From: Litoditis marina
Taxonomy: Eukaryota > Nematoda > Chromadorea > Rhabditida > Rhabditidae
Direction: 5' to 3'
DNA length: 64,000 bases
NCBI GenBank assembly: GCA_964036275.1
Contig: OZ038433.1
Coordinates: 18,110,257-18,174,256 of the forward strand
Positions 48,571 to 59,640 of the stretch are shown piece after piece (positions within the stretch are counted from its first letter, which is position 1; each line of letters opens with the position of its first letter). A model generated the notes under the pieces. That model was not told the DNA's origin and did not search any database. It saw only the letters and a list, made by a program, of their open reading frames with translations. The translations under genes were made by a program, and so were the position numbers.

Positions 48571-49017
48571 TTATTTGGAATAGTATACATAAGTTACAAA
48601 TTTGGTATCAAAATTAGTATTCTTCTCAGATGAAGTAGCATCAATTTCAGTTCTTTTTATTTTGTCAGGAAGATCAACCAGCACGATTACTTCTTTTCTT
48701 TCCGGTGAAGTAGCAATCGTTGGAGCATTGACATAGTTTTCCGTCTTCAAAATTTTAGTGTTCACGATACTAGAGGAGTCAGCATGTATACGTTTGAGAT
48801 AAGAAGGGTGGTTATTAAAGCGAGTGATAAAGTCTTTGGGAGAGAGATCCAATGTAGGAACTTCTATTCCGGAATGATGTGTGTTTATGTGGGATAGTCT
48901 TCTCTGTTTGGATGAGAAAAACTTGTCACATATGGTACAATAAGTAGAACAGAGAGAATGCATAACCGACCGCTCACAACAGAATAGGATATTTAAATGA
49001 TCAATCGACTCTGACAA
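48571..49017 (-). CDS. 148-aa protein with one C2H2-type zinc finger
   Basis: ORF of 148 codons. Residues about 27-48 form a finger of the pattern C-x2-C-x12-H-x3-H (CTICDKFF then SHINTHH). The rest is polar with no known domain. It starts close to Cys residues at 13-14, and the real start could be the internal methionine near residue 19. In the left arm it points outward, toward the Cys-rich ORF. Zinc-finger ORFs of unknown role occur in large DNA transposons and viruses. No family could be named. Confidence 0.5.
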   Translation of the reverse strand: MSESIDHLNILFCCERSVMHSLCSTYCTICDKFFSSKQRRLSHINTHHSGIEVPTLDLSPKDFITRFNNHPSYLKRIHADSSSIVNTKILKTENYVNAPTIATSPERKEVIVLVDLPDKIKRTEIDATSSEKNTNFDTKFVTYVYYSK

Positions 49018-49139
49018 GTTGTATTGATGTATTATTTAAACTGCGTTCAACTTCATCACATGAACTCCGATCTAAGCACGAAACCATTCAAAACTGTATC
49101 ATCTCATTTCAAAAACGTGCCAACGCATGCCTAAAAAAC

Positions 49140-50680
49140 TCAAATTACAGAGTCAAAATGCATTTTCCTACAGCTATCCACCACTTTTAATAGGTCATAA
49201 TACACTTTTATAGAGTAGATCGCTATAATTGGTTTATGCCGCGCCTATTGTGGTCAATGCAATGTGTGAGGTAAAAATATTTCCTCCACGGAAGAGTGCT
49301 TCTCCGTACACATAATTTTGAATGCAAGTTTTGAATGAAATGACTTTGAAAGATGTATAAATTAGTGTATATACAAAAAATCTCCACTCCGATATTCCTA
49401 ATAATAGTACGAATCGCACATTTCTGTATGAATATCGTGCAAGTGTACGCTCTAAAAATTTACTTCCCAATAGTCAAAATTCACATTCCCAAAGCTATTG
49501 AGCACTTTCCCAAAGCTATCGAGCACTTTCTCAAAGCTATCGAACACTTTGAGAAGGCCATAATACACTCTCATATCCCAAAAATTCATTATAATTCGTT
49601 TCTCTCGCCCCATATAAGGACATTTTCGATGTGGAATTCCGTGAATATAAAAGTGATATTAGTTTCATATACCCATATTTCGCCATAATTCCTCCTTTTA
49701 CCTACATACTTAGGCAATTTGTATGTGTAAGGCCATTAAATACGGTTGAAAAGTCATAATATATGCGTCGTAGACTGAAAATTTTCCTATAGATCATTTC
49801 GTTCACAACGTTTTGGGCATTTTTAATGCGTCAGGTACTCGTTTTTTTCAAAAGTATTAGTAAAAACCTGGAATTTCCCTGTATTTTTTCAAACAGTGTG
49901 TAGATACCGGGACGGAAAGCATATTCTAGGAAGTGAAATCTGTATCAAAACAGCTACTGGACTTCCACGATCTTCTGATCAGTCGCAGACTTGTCTGACA
50001 ATCTACTTTAACATAAACGCTCAGTAGATAGAGCATTTTTGATGTGTAATTCCATGAAGTATTTCTCAAAAAAAGTGATATTATTTCTTTGTACACCATT
50101 AATTTGCTATACGTCGTTCTTTCGGCAGTCATATATGGGCACACTTGTATGTGTGAGGCCCTTGAATACGGTTGAAAAGTCATTATACACTGTCGTAATT
50201 CACTATAATTAATGTAGTTTGCACCAGGTATAGGCATTTTCATTGTAGAATGCACTCATTTTCCGAAAATATCAGTAAAAAACCCTGGAATTTCATGTTT
50301 TCTTCCAAACCGTGTGTAATTACCGAGCCAGAAAGCATTTTTCTAGATTCTCCCCTTTCGAATAGTAGAGTCATAAATTAGTCTAAATGTACACAAAAAC
50401 TGTCCATCTCTACTCGGTCTTCCTAATATTATTACGAGTCGCGCATTTTTCAGTAAATATCGTGCAAATGCATGCCCTAAAAATGAAAATTTACTGCCCT
50501 GTAGGCAAAGTGCACTTTGCCAAAGCTATTGAGCACTTTCCCAAAGCCATCGAGCACTTTCCCAAAAGCTGTCGAGCACTTTCAGAAGCCATAATTCATT
50601 CTCATATTCCATAAATCCGTCATAATTCGTTTCTCTCGCCCCCTATAAGGACATTTTCGATGTGTAAGTCCATAGTATTT
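49140..50680. repeat. Degenerate repeat zone of the left arm
   Basis: Five diverged copies (near 49190, 49555, 49743, 50160 and 50585) of a block with the theme CATAATNCACT ... ATTATAATT-GTTT ... ATAGGCATTTT-GATGTG. Two of them are preceded by 3-4 tandem copies of a 21-bp unit (CAAAGCTATCGAGCACTTTC) at 49489-49560 and 50505-50585. ORFs of about 75-111 codons here are repeats of each other, and I do not accept them as genes. The mirror zone is 53358-54898. Confidence 0.65.
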
Positions 50681-51971
50681 CTCTAGTGTCATCGCCAAAA
50701 CTTAGGTAATAGTCTTTTTTCAAGAAACACAGCAGAGAAAAGATGATGATACATCGGCTCGAAAGTATGATTTGATGACATTCCTTGAGAGTGTCTTAAG
50801 CTACTTTGAAAACTCAAAAAATAGGAAAATTATATTTGCAAGCCAAGCATGCTTGTGGCTTGTCAGGCTTTCAAGAAAGAAAAAAGTCAACTTTTCAGGC
50901 ACAATTCTTTACTTTATTAATGCAAACGTTACTTCCATCACCAAACTACCGGAGTGGAGAGGTCACAACAGGTGATCTCGTAATGTAAGGTTCTTCTTCT
51001 TATTGACAGAGATGTATGTTTCTCCGGTATGGTTTTGAAGAATGGAGCCAAGAATTCGGATATTTTTCATTGGTATTCAAGAACGAGCATCTCGTAAATA
51101 CTTCAGAGATACCCCAGTATTAATCGACTATTTAGGTTCATATGTTTTCAAGCACTAGAAAGTCAGTCACATTTCCGTAGATTTGAAAATTGCTTCGCTA
51201 TTCTATAATAGATTGTAGTCTTCCAGGTGTAAAAATCCTCTACGACACACGTTCAAGTCGTTTTTCTGTATAAAATTTTCTCTCTAAAGTATCATACAGT
51301 TGGTCTTTCGCCAAAGAAATCCTGAAATCGATCAATCAACGAAGAGAGGAATTCAACTTATCTTGATTCTCTGTAGAGCATTCTATCTCAAAATATCATT
51401 ATTCAGTTGATCTTGTATCAAAAAAGTATGAAATTAATGAGCGGGAAGATGAATGACACTTCATAGCCATTAGTGGTATACCTGCCTCCACAAATTTCAA
51501 GGAAGTCCATGAAAATATAATACAAATACAAGAAAAATGCACTTTCCGTAAGTGAAAATGTACAAATTACTGATATTCACTAGGAATCCACCATAATACT
51601 CACTTTTCATACCTAATTAATGGAAATCACTCCCGAAAGTTTAGATATTTCACATAAGTATTTCGCTCCCTCTCTACTGATTCGTATTCAAGTTTTAATC
51701 TACCTGTCTGGTCTAACCCTTTTCTATTTGTCTGTTTTGAGACTTTTATGCATTGAAAAGAAACGTACACTCGAGGGCACTAGGCGTGACCTCTCCGTTT
51801 CCGAATGGGTTGGTGTTGAAAGTAGGGAGTGTTATTGATGCTTAATACATTTTTAAATGCATTTTACCTTTTTTGTCTTATATCTACTTTTGTCTTATAT
51901 CTACTGTCTTATATCTGTCTTATATCTATTTCCTCTTTTTTATCTTTTTTGTCTTTTATTCACTTCGTATT

Positions 51972-52067
51972 CTCCTTGTATTTCCTCTCTGGAATCAGAA
52001 ATTACAGTTTCGATATATGTTCTTTTTTCTGAAGTATTGCGAAAGAGTTATAGTGAATTTCGAGCAA
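51972..52067. other. Unique 96-bp spacer at the palindrome centre
   Basis: The only part of the element not duplicated. It is AT-rich, without ORF or evident hairpin. It would be the loop if the arms paired. Confidence 0.85.
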
Positions 52068-55021
52068 AATACGAAGTGAATAAAAGACAAAAAAGATAAA
52101 AAAGAGGAAATAGATATAAGACAGATATAAGACAGTAGATATAAGACAAAAGTAGATATAAGACAAAAAAGGTAAAATGCATTTAAAAATGTATTAAGCA
52201 TCAATAACACTCCCTACTTTCAACACCAACCCATTCGGAAACGGAGAGGTCACGCCTAGTGCCCTCGAGTGTACGTTTCTTTTCAATGCATAAAAGTCTC
52301 AAAACAGACAAATAGAAAAGGGTTAGACCAGACAGGTAGATTAAAACTTGAATACGAATCAGTAGAGAGGGAGCGAAATACTTATGTGAAATATCTAAAC
52401 TTTCGGGAGTGATTTCCATTAATTAGGTATGAAAAGTGAGTATTATGGTGGATTCCTAGTGAATATCAGTAATTTGTACATTTTCACTTACGGAAAGTGC
52501 ATTTTTCTTGTATTTGTATTATATTTTCATGGACTTCCTTGAAATTTGTGGAGGCAGGTATACCACTAATGGCTATGAAGTGTCATTCATCTTCCCGCTC
52601 ATTAATTTCATACTTTTTTGATACAAGATCAACTGAATAATGATATTTTGAGATAGAATGCTCTACAGAGAATCAAGATAAGTTGAATTCCTCTCTTCGT
52701 TGATTGATCGATTTCAGGATTTCTTTGGCGAAAGACCAACTGTATGATACTTTAGAGAGAAAATTTTATACAGAAAAACGACTTGAACGTGTGTCGTAGA
52801 GGATTTTTACACCTGGAAGACTACAATCTATTATAGAATAGCGAAGCAATTTTCAAATCTACGGAAATGTGACTGACTTTCTAGTGCTTGAAAACATATG
52901 AACCTAAATAGTCGATTAATACTGGGGTATCTCTGAAGTATTTACGAGATGCTCGTTCTTGAATACCAATGAAAAATATCCGAATTCTTGGCTCCATTCT
53001 TCAAAACCATACCGGAGAAACATACATCTCTGTCAATAAGAAGAAGAACCTTACATTACGAGATCACCTGTTGTGACCTCTCCACTCCGGTAGTTTGGTG
53101 ATGGAAGTAACGTTTGCATTAATAAAGTAAAGAATTGTGCCTGAAAAGTTGACTTTTTTCTTTCTTGAAAGCCTGACAAGCCACAAGCATGCTTGGCTTG
53201 CAAATATAATTTTCCTATTTTTTGAGTTTTCAAAGTAGCTTAAGACACTCTCAAGGAATGTCATCAAATCATACTTTCGAGCCGATGTATCATCATCTTT
53301 TCTCTGCTGTGTTTCTTGAAAAAAGACTATTACCTAAGTTTTGGCGATGACACTAGAGAAATACTATGGACTTACACATCGAAAATGTCCTTATAGGGGG
53401 CGAGAGAAACGAATTATGACGGATTTATGGAATATGAGAATGAATTATGGCTTCTGAAAGTGCTCGACAGCTTTTGGGAAAGTGCTCGATGGCTTTGGGA
53501 AAGTGCTCAATAGCTTTGGCAAAGTGCACTTTGCCTACAGGGCAGTAAATTTTCATTTTTAGGGCATGCATTTGCACGATATTTACTGAAAAATGCGCGA
53601 CTCGTAATAATATTAGGAAGACCGAGTAGAGATGGACAGTTTTTGTGTACATTTAGACTAATTTATGACTCTACTATTCGAAAGGGGAGAATCTAGAAAA
53701 ATGCTTTCTGGCTCGGTAATTACACACGGTTTGGAAGAAAACATGAAATTCCAGGGTTTTTTACTGATATTTTCGGAAAATGAGTGCATTCTACAATGAA
53801 AATGCCTATACCTGGTGCAAACTACATTAATTATAGTGAATTACGACAGTGTATAATGACTTTTCAACCGTATTCAAGGGCCTCACACATACAAGTGTGC
53901 CCATATATGACTGCCGAAAGAACGACGTATAGCAAATTAATGGTGTACAAAGAAATAATATCACTTTTTTTGAGAAATACTTCATGGAATTACACATCAA
54001 AAATGCTCTATCTACTGAGCGTTTATGTTAAAGTAGATTGTCAGACAAGTCTGCGACTGATCAGAAGATCGTGGAAGTCCAGTAGCTGTTTTGATACAGA
54101 TTTCACTTCCTAGAATATGCTTTCCGTCCCGGTATCTACACACTGTTTGAAAAAATACAGGGAAATTCCAGGTTTTTACTAATACTTTTGAAAAAAACGA
54201 GTACCTGACGCATTAAAAATGCCCAAAACGTTGTGAACGAAATGATCTATAGGAAAATTTTCAGTCTACGACGCATATATTATGACTTTTCAACCGTATT
54301 TAATGGCCTTACACATACAAATTGCCTAAGTATGTAGGTAAAAGGAGGAATTATGGCGAAATATGGGTATATGAAACTAATATCACTTTTATATTCACGG
54401 AATTCCACATCGAAAATGTCCTTATATGGGGCGAGAGAAACGAATTATAATGAATTTTTGGGATATGAGAGTGTATTATGGCCTTCTCAAAGTGTTCGAT
54501 AGCTTTGAGAAAGTGCTCGATAGCTTTGGGAAAGTGCTCAATAGCTTTGGGAATGTGAATTTTGACTATTGGGAAGTAAATTTTTAGAGCGTACACTTGC
54601 ACGATATTCATACAGAAATGTGCGATTCGTACTATTATTAGGAATATCGGAGTGGAGATTTTTTGTATATACACTAATTTATACATCTTTCAAAGTCATT
54701 TCATTCAAAACTTGCATTCAAAATTATGTGTACGGAGAAGCACTCTTCCGTGGAGGAAATATTTTTACCTCACACATTGCATTGACCACAATAGGCGCGG
54801 CATAAACCAATTATAGCGATCTACTCTATAAAAGTGTATTATGACCTATTAAAAGTGGTGGATAGCTGTAGGAAAATGCATTTTGACTCTGTAATTTGAG
54901 TTTTTTAGGCATGCGTTGGCACGTTTTTGAAATGAGATGATACAGTTTTGAATGGTTTCGTGCTTAGATCGGAGTTCATGTGATGAAGTTGAACGCAGTT
55001 TAAATAATACATCAATACAAC

Positions 55022-55468
55022 TTGTCAGAGTCGATTGATCATTTAAATATCCTATTCTGTTGTGAGCGGTCGGTTATGCATTCTCTCTGTTCTACTTATT
55101 GTACCATATGTGACAAGTTTTTCTCATCCAAACAGAGAAGACTATCCCACATAAACACACATCATTCCGGAATAGAAGTTCCTACATTGGATCTCTCTCC
55201 CAAAGACTTTATCACTCGCTTTAATAACCACCCTTCTTATCTCAAACGTATACATGCTGACTCCTCTAGTATCGTGAACACTAAAATTTTGAAGACGGAA
55301 AACTATGTCAATGCTCCAACGATTGCTACTTCACCGGAAAGAAAAGAAGTAATCGTGCTGGTTGATCTTCCTGACAAAATAAAAAGAACTGAAATTGATG
55401 CTACTTCATCTGAGAAGAATACTAATTTTGATACCAAATTTGTAACTTATGTATACTATTCCAAATAA
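55022..55468 (+). CDS. Second copy of the 148-aa C2H2-finger protein
   Basis: Mirror of 48571-49017 in the right arm, with identical translation. Same comments. Confidence 0.5.
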   Translation: MSESIDHLNILFCCERSVMHSLCSTYCTICDKFFSSKQRRLSHINTHHSGIEVPTLDLSPKDFITRFNNHPSYLKRIHADSSSIVNTKILKTENYVNAPTIATSPERKEVIVLVDLPDKIKRTEIDATSSEKNTNFDTKFVTYVYYSK

Positions 55469-56344
55469 ATATTCTAGATATGGCTTGTTTTCTGGGCAAT
55501 TGAAAAAAACTGTGATTGATAGTTTGAGCAGTAAAAGAGAATGAATGAAAAACGGACACTACGATATCACTTGTTGTGACCGCTCTGTTACCGAACGTTT
55601 GTGTGTTGTAAATTGAAAATGAGCGTTGGTAAGTTTTGCGTATTTTCTATGAAAACTATTAAATTTTAGGCGTGTTAAGATCAGTATGTCTTCATTACGC
55701 TTCGTAATTATGCGGAACTCAATCCTAGTGGTGGGTTTTTCATAAAATTTCTGCTAGAGAGATATTTTGCAGAGCAAGAGAGTATAAAGAGATTAGAGGG
55801 TCATAGAGATTCTTCATAGGCATGTACTTGGATATCTAGAGCCGATTTCGATGATTTTCCTGAAAATATGTAACCAGTCACAATACATATTCAAAAAAAC
55901 CCGTAAAGTGATGTACAATAAACTGAGTTGTTTCACACTTTGTTCATACCTGGCTTCAAGGTCTTCTGTTGTTATCCCGTTAAGTGTATTTTACTGAATT
56001 TTAGAGTGTTTCTCTCATCGAATTCAGGGCACATTTTTGAATGTTGTTTTTGAATTCAAATCAACAATGAGTTTCTAGGCATTTCAAACTCTTTCAGAGT
56101 GAACTCACTTGACCGGGATTTTTTGAAGCGGTACTGAGGATAAAATCTAGACACATTCATGAAAAAGCACGTATTTTTTAATGGCAAACGGCTTTTCGAA
56201 GGTGATTTCCACTTCAAAAATAAAGTCTAACACATTTTGCACCTAAAACACATGCAAACCACAAGTCTTAATGGTATCTGCTTCGCTTTCACAAGCTCTA
56301 TGACGCAAAAGTCGCAAAAGAATGTTTCTTAATGAATGTTTCTT

Positions 56345-56478
56345 AAGCCGTGTAATTTTCACCCGTACAACGAAAAGAGGTCGTGGCAGTTTCCCCAATG
56401 TCCAAGGTAAAGTGGTATTAAGGATGTGCAGAGATACCTGGATGACCATAAAGAAAAACATAATTTTGGAACACTATG
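56345..56478 (+). mobile_element. LINE 3'-end fragment inside the right arm
   Basis: Mirror of 47560-47693, so the LINE fragment entered before the arm was duplicated. Confidence 0.75.
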
Positions 56479-57080
56479 AAGTGGATGAAAGTTCTCGAAA
56501 TATTGAACACGTAGGAGCTCATTCAATAGCACAAGTGGTTTTTTTCTTGGCCGACGACACTAGATGCGTCGCGTTCCGGTGTGCTTTGTGAATGTCATGT
56601 CTGTTTATTTACGTTCCTACTCACGTACACTCTCATGTCTGAATCTTAGTCGAGAAGGCTAAATCAAAAAATTTGCTTGAGGTTTCCGAACTTTCTTCAT
56701 GGTTCTGACTCAATTGGCGAAATAGTGTTAAAACGTATTCTACAAGGGCACTTCGCGTGACCTCTCCGTTCCCGAATGGTTTAGTGTTGATATTAAATTT
56801 ATATGATTTTGTATTTTTGTGGTGTAGACATCCCATTTCTGAGTTGAAATTTCGTTAAAGCTATCTTACTCGACAATTCAAATTGTGCAATGGTTATTGA
56901 TGTGTGCTCGTGAAAATAGAACAACGGGAGTTTTCACCAAGGCTGGTGGAACTCGATGATTGAATGGAACATCGTTTTTTTCTGGCCGAGATATTAGTTC
57001 CATCAAGCGTAATCATATTTTTGCTTATGTATCAAAAACAGAATAGAGGTGAAATATTTATTACAAACTATAATATTACT

Positions 57081-57680
57081 TCAATAGCATCTTTGTATGT
57101 AGAAATTCTCGTTACAGTTCGGACAGTCGACCTTCCGAACGCAAGTTTCAGTGCATCCTTTGCGACGGCAGTGAATACACATGGGTGTACACTTGTGACG
57201 ATCCGCTCTCAAATACGTTTTGTAGCAGTCTTTGCACAATGTTTTTCCAATAGTAGTCCTATTGGGTGTGAATACATCGAAGTGACCGTTAAAACAGGCA
57301 ATGAACATCTTTTTGGGGGCAGTAGTATTACTTTCCCATTTCAATGAATAGACTTTGGCGGGAGGAACACGGTGATATAGTTGAATATGATAGCGAGGCA
57401 TTTTTGCAGCAATTTTTTCGAGATCATCCATCCCAAAGACGGGTTTATCGGCCGGGATTTCACATCTTTCAAGAAGTTCGAGAGCTGTCGTGTTCCATGT
57501 TGCAGGATGCTTTCTCAAATAACATTGCTTCTGGCGTATTCTTTCCACATCAACTGGATCAGTGGCAAACTTTGAATCGGATAATAGTTTCGAAATTGTC
57601 ACGGCAAAGGAAAGAGATAGACGAGTGGAAGAAGGAACAACGGCTTTAATTTTCAATTCACAGTCAAAAAGGGACGACAT
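57081..57680 (-). CDS. Second copy of the Cys-rich 199-aa protein
   Basis: Mirror of 46357-46956 in the right arm, with identical translation. Both copies are open, so either could be expressed, and both read inward from the element ends. The same reservations on identity apply. Confidence 0.6.
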   Translation of the reverse strand: MSSLFDCELKIKAVVPSSTRLSLSFAVTISKLLSDSKFATDPVDVERIRQKQCYLRKHPATWNTTALELLERCEIPADKPVFGMDDLEKIAAKMPRYHIQLYHRVPPAKVYSLKWESNTTAPKKMFIACFNGHFDVFTPNRTTIGKTLCKDCYKTYLRADRHKCTPMCIHCRRKGCTETCVRKVDCPNCNENFYIQRCY

Positions 57681-57736
57681 GTTGATATGAACGTAGGTGT
57701 GCTGAATGACGATTTACGTATTTCTGGCCTGGTACT

Positions 57737-57888
57737 TGTTGAATTGACCAATCACAGGCCTTGGCCACGCCCCTTTTGATCATGCCTATCTCAGCATTTT
57801 CGAATCTCGCCTGGTTGTTTCGTAGGTGATGAACTGACCAATCACAGGCCTTGGCCACGCTCCTTTTGATCCTATCTCAGCATTTTCG
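57737..57888 (-). promoter_or_regulatory. Mirror copy of the duplicated promoter-like block
   Basis: Right-arm copy of 46150-46300, placed before the minus-strand Cys-rich ORF at 57081-57680. Confidence 0.5.
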
Positions 57889-58426
57889 TAATTGCAAGAC
57901 TGGTCAATTCAATGTCACCCCATAAGCGTCTATATAGCGTATTATTTCGTATAAGCGAATCGGTTAGTACAAGGTCACTCTCGAAATAACGAACACCTAT
58001 TTCGAAAACCTGAAAAATTTCGCAATAATCAAAATACATGGACTACCAACTCGCGGTCGCATATTCTGCTGTGCAAGATCAGCATATCATGCAGATATCA
58101 GAAGAACCCCTTAATTTCGAAACTGGTGTTTTAGAATGGCAGTCGCAACTGGGGGACTCGTCCCGCAGGTGTAAATAAGGAAAAAATGAGATGAAAATGA
58201 CTAAAATGTATTTTTTGATTTTTTGATTTTTTTTTTTTTGAAAAATATTGATTTTTTTTTGATTGCTTTCAAAACCTCATTCCTGGGTGATACCTCATTC
58301 CTGCACCTGGAAGCCTAAGAGAGTAGAATAGAGATTCCGCAACTGGGGGCAATTCCGCAGGGGGAGACTCTATTTAGGAGGCGCCGCAACTGGGGGACAC
58401 GCCGCAGGGGGGGTACATACACTACT

Positions 58427-58432
58427 GTTACA
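58427..58432. repeat. Target site duplication, right copy (GTTACA)
   Basis: Identical to 45605-45610. Confidence 0.85.
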
Positions 58433-59397
58433 TGAATAGAAAAAGCAGAGAACCAACGCAGTTGTTCACTGATGATTGCTCTTTTTATGTGGTGTTGCCT
58501 TCATTTACAAATTACATGATATATTTCCGTTTAATATATGGCGATTCGCAAATCAAAGATCATACTTCATTTCCTGTCATCTGGGGCATAATCAAACTTT
58601 CGAAAAAAAGAGATTCTTGGAAGCGCCGTATTTCTTAAGATGGAATCTTTCCTTCTTCTGATTTTAGTATCTTTAAACGTTATAGAATAGAATTAGAGAA
58701 TTGAAATGTGGATATAAATGGAAACTATTTGTCCGAATCGATAAAAGGACAGTTGTCTAAACTGAAAAAGTACAAATAAAAATCTATAGCTCGAATGACA
58801 ACAGTTTTTTTTCTTTTAAGTTTTTCGGAAATAATCTCAAAAATAGCTGCTGTGTTTGTTTTTCAGCTAAATTTCCTCCGCGGTGTTTGTTAACTAAAGT
58901 GTTTTCTATTCTTCTATAACCGATGTGACATGCTCGTGGAGTCATACAGTATCAATCGGAAATCTTACCAGCGGTTCTAAAATATAGATGTTTTATGATT
59001 TTAAGAGCTTTCTGATGTTTTCTCCAGATCATTACAAAACATTATAACTAGCTTTGTTGGAGAGTTTGTTTTTAAAACTGAAATATTCTGTAAATGTGAA
59101 TGGATGACTGAAACGTAGTAAATTTCTCCTAGTCTCTCTCTTCCGAAGAAAACCGGTCGCTTTGAACTTCTGCCGAACCCGATCTATAAAAACCGTCCAT
59201 GAATAAAGATAACCAGATAACCCAGAACATTGCCGTGCATAGTTTTATGAATAACAGGTTCGATTTTCACTAGATTCTCCTAATACAAGAAAGAAGAACA
59301 GCCATGTACTTTTCATTCTACAGAAACCCCGTGCGTGGTCTAACCCATTTTACCCCTTCTCTCGAAAACCCTTTTTGTTCGATGAATTCTGTATTTA

Positions 59398-59640
59398 CCC
59401 GGGTTTTTTGGAAACCTCGCCGGTTTTCGGTAACCCTTTTTTAGGTTATCCCACAGGTAACCGGTAGGTAATCTAAAACTCAATTTCGGTTATCGTTCAA
59501 ACTACAGGGAACAACCATATTTTACTATTTTAAAACAGGAAACCTATTCTCATTCCAAGTTCCTGTGCGGTAACCTGAAAAAAAGGTTACAAAAACCGGT
59601 TAAAAACCAGTTAGGTTACCGAAAAACCCGGTTAGATATA
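59398..59640. repeat. Foldback rich in GGTAACC/GGTTACC
   Basis: CCCGGGTTTTTTGGAAACC and CGGTTTTCGGTAACC on the left are mirrored approximately by GGTTACCGAAAAACCCGG on the right, with inner GGTTACAAAAACCGG pairing. An imperfect MITE-like stem of about 240 bp. GGTAAC-rich DNA at 22660-22860 may be a diverged relative. Confidence 0.55.

Larger units (their letters stand above)
45611..51971. repeat. Left arm of the Polinton-like palindrome
   Basis: Reverse complement of 52068-58426 over its full length with very few differences. From the end inward it contains: GC-rich terminal repeats (45622-45710 and 45866-45900, built on CCTGCGG and CCCCCAGTTGCG), a duplicated promoter-like block, the Cys-rich ORF, box 1, a LINE 3'-end fragment (about 47560-47693), box 2, the zinc-finger ORF, a degenerate repeat zone (49140-50680), and boxes 3 and 4. 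Confidence 0.92.
45611..58426. mobile_element. Polinton/Maverick-derived 12.8-kb palindromic insertion
   Basis: The element begins AGTAGTGTATGTACC and ends GGTACATACACTACT, and is flanked on both sides by GTTACA (45605-45610 and 58427-58432). AGT...ACT termini and 6-bp target duplications are the signature of Polinton/Maverick integration by a retroviral-type integrase. The whole element is one inverted repeat: 45611-51971 and 52068-58426, with a 96-bp unique spacer. The arms differ at only a handful of visible positions. No integrase, packaging ATPase, protease or capsid gene is recognised, so it is non-autonomous. Its empty site would read AATGTTACATGAA. Confidence 0.85.
52068..58426. repeat. 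Right arm of the Polinton-like palindrome
   Basis: Mirror of the left arm. Visible differences are few: within one antisense frame a Leu/Phe change, within another Thr/Ile, Lys/Glu and Asp/Ala, and a C/A change in GAACGTTCGG versus GAAAGTTCGG. It carries the same ORFs in reverse order and orientation. Confidence 0.92.

Noticed and set aside
49353..50614. ORFs of 75-111 codons in the arm repeat zone and their mirrors
   Set aside because: They are translations of the same degenerate DNA repeat in several frames; repetition is at DNA level and no domain is seen.
45611..58426. Palindrome as a sequencing or assembly artefact (hairpin read-through)
   Set aside because: An artefact would not stop exactly at transposon termini flanked by a 6-bp duplication, and the arms differ at several sites. 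It still deserves a long-read check.
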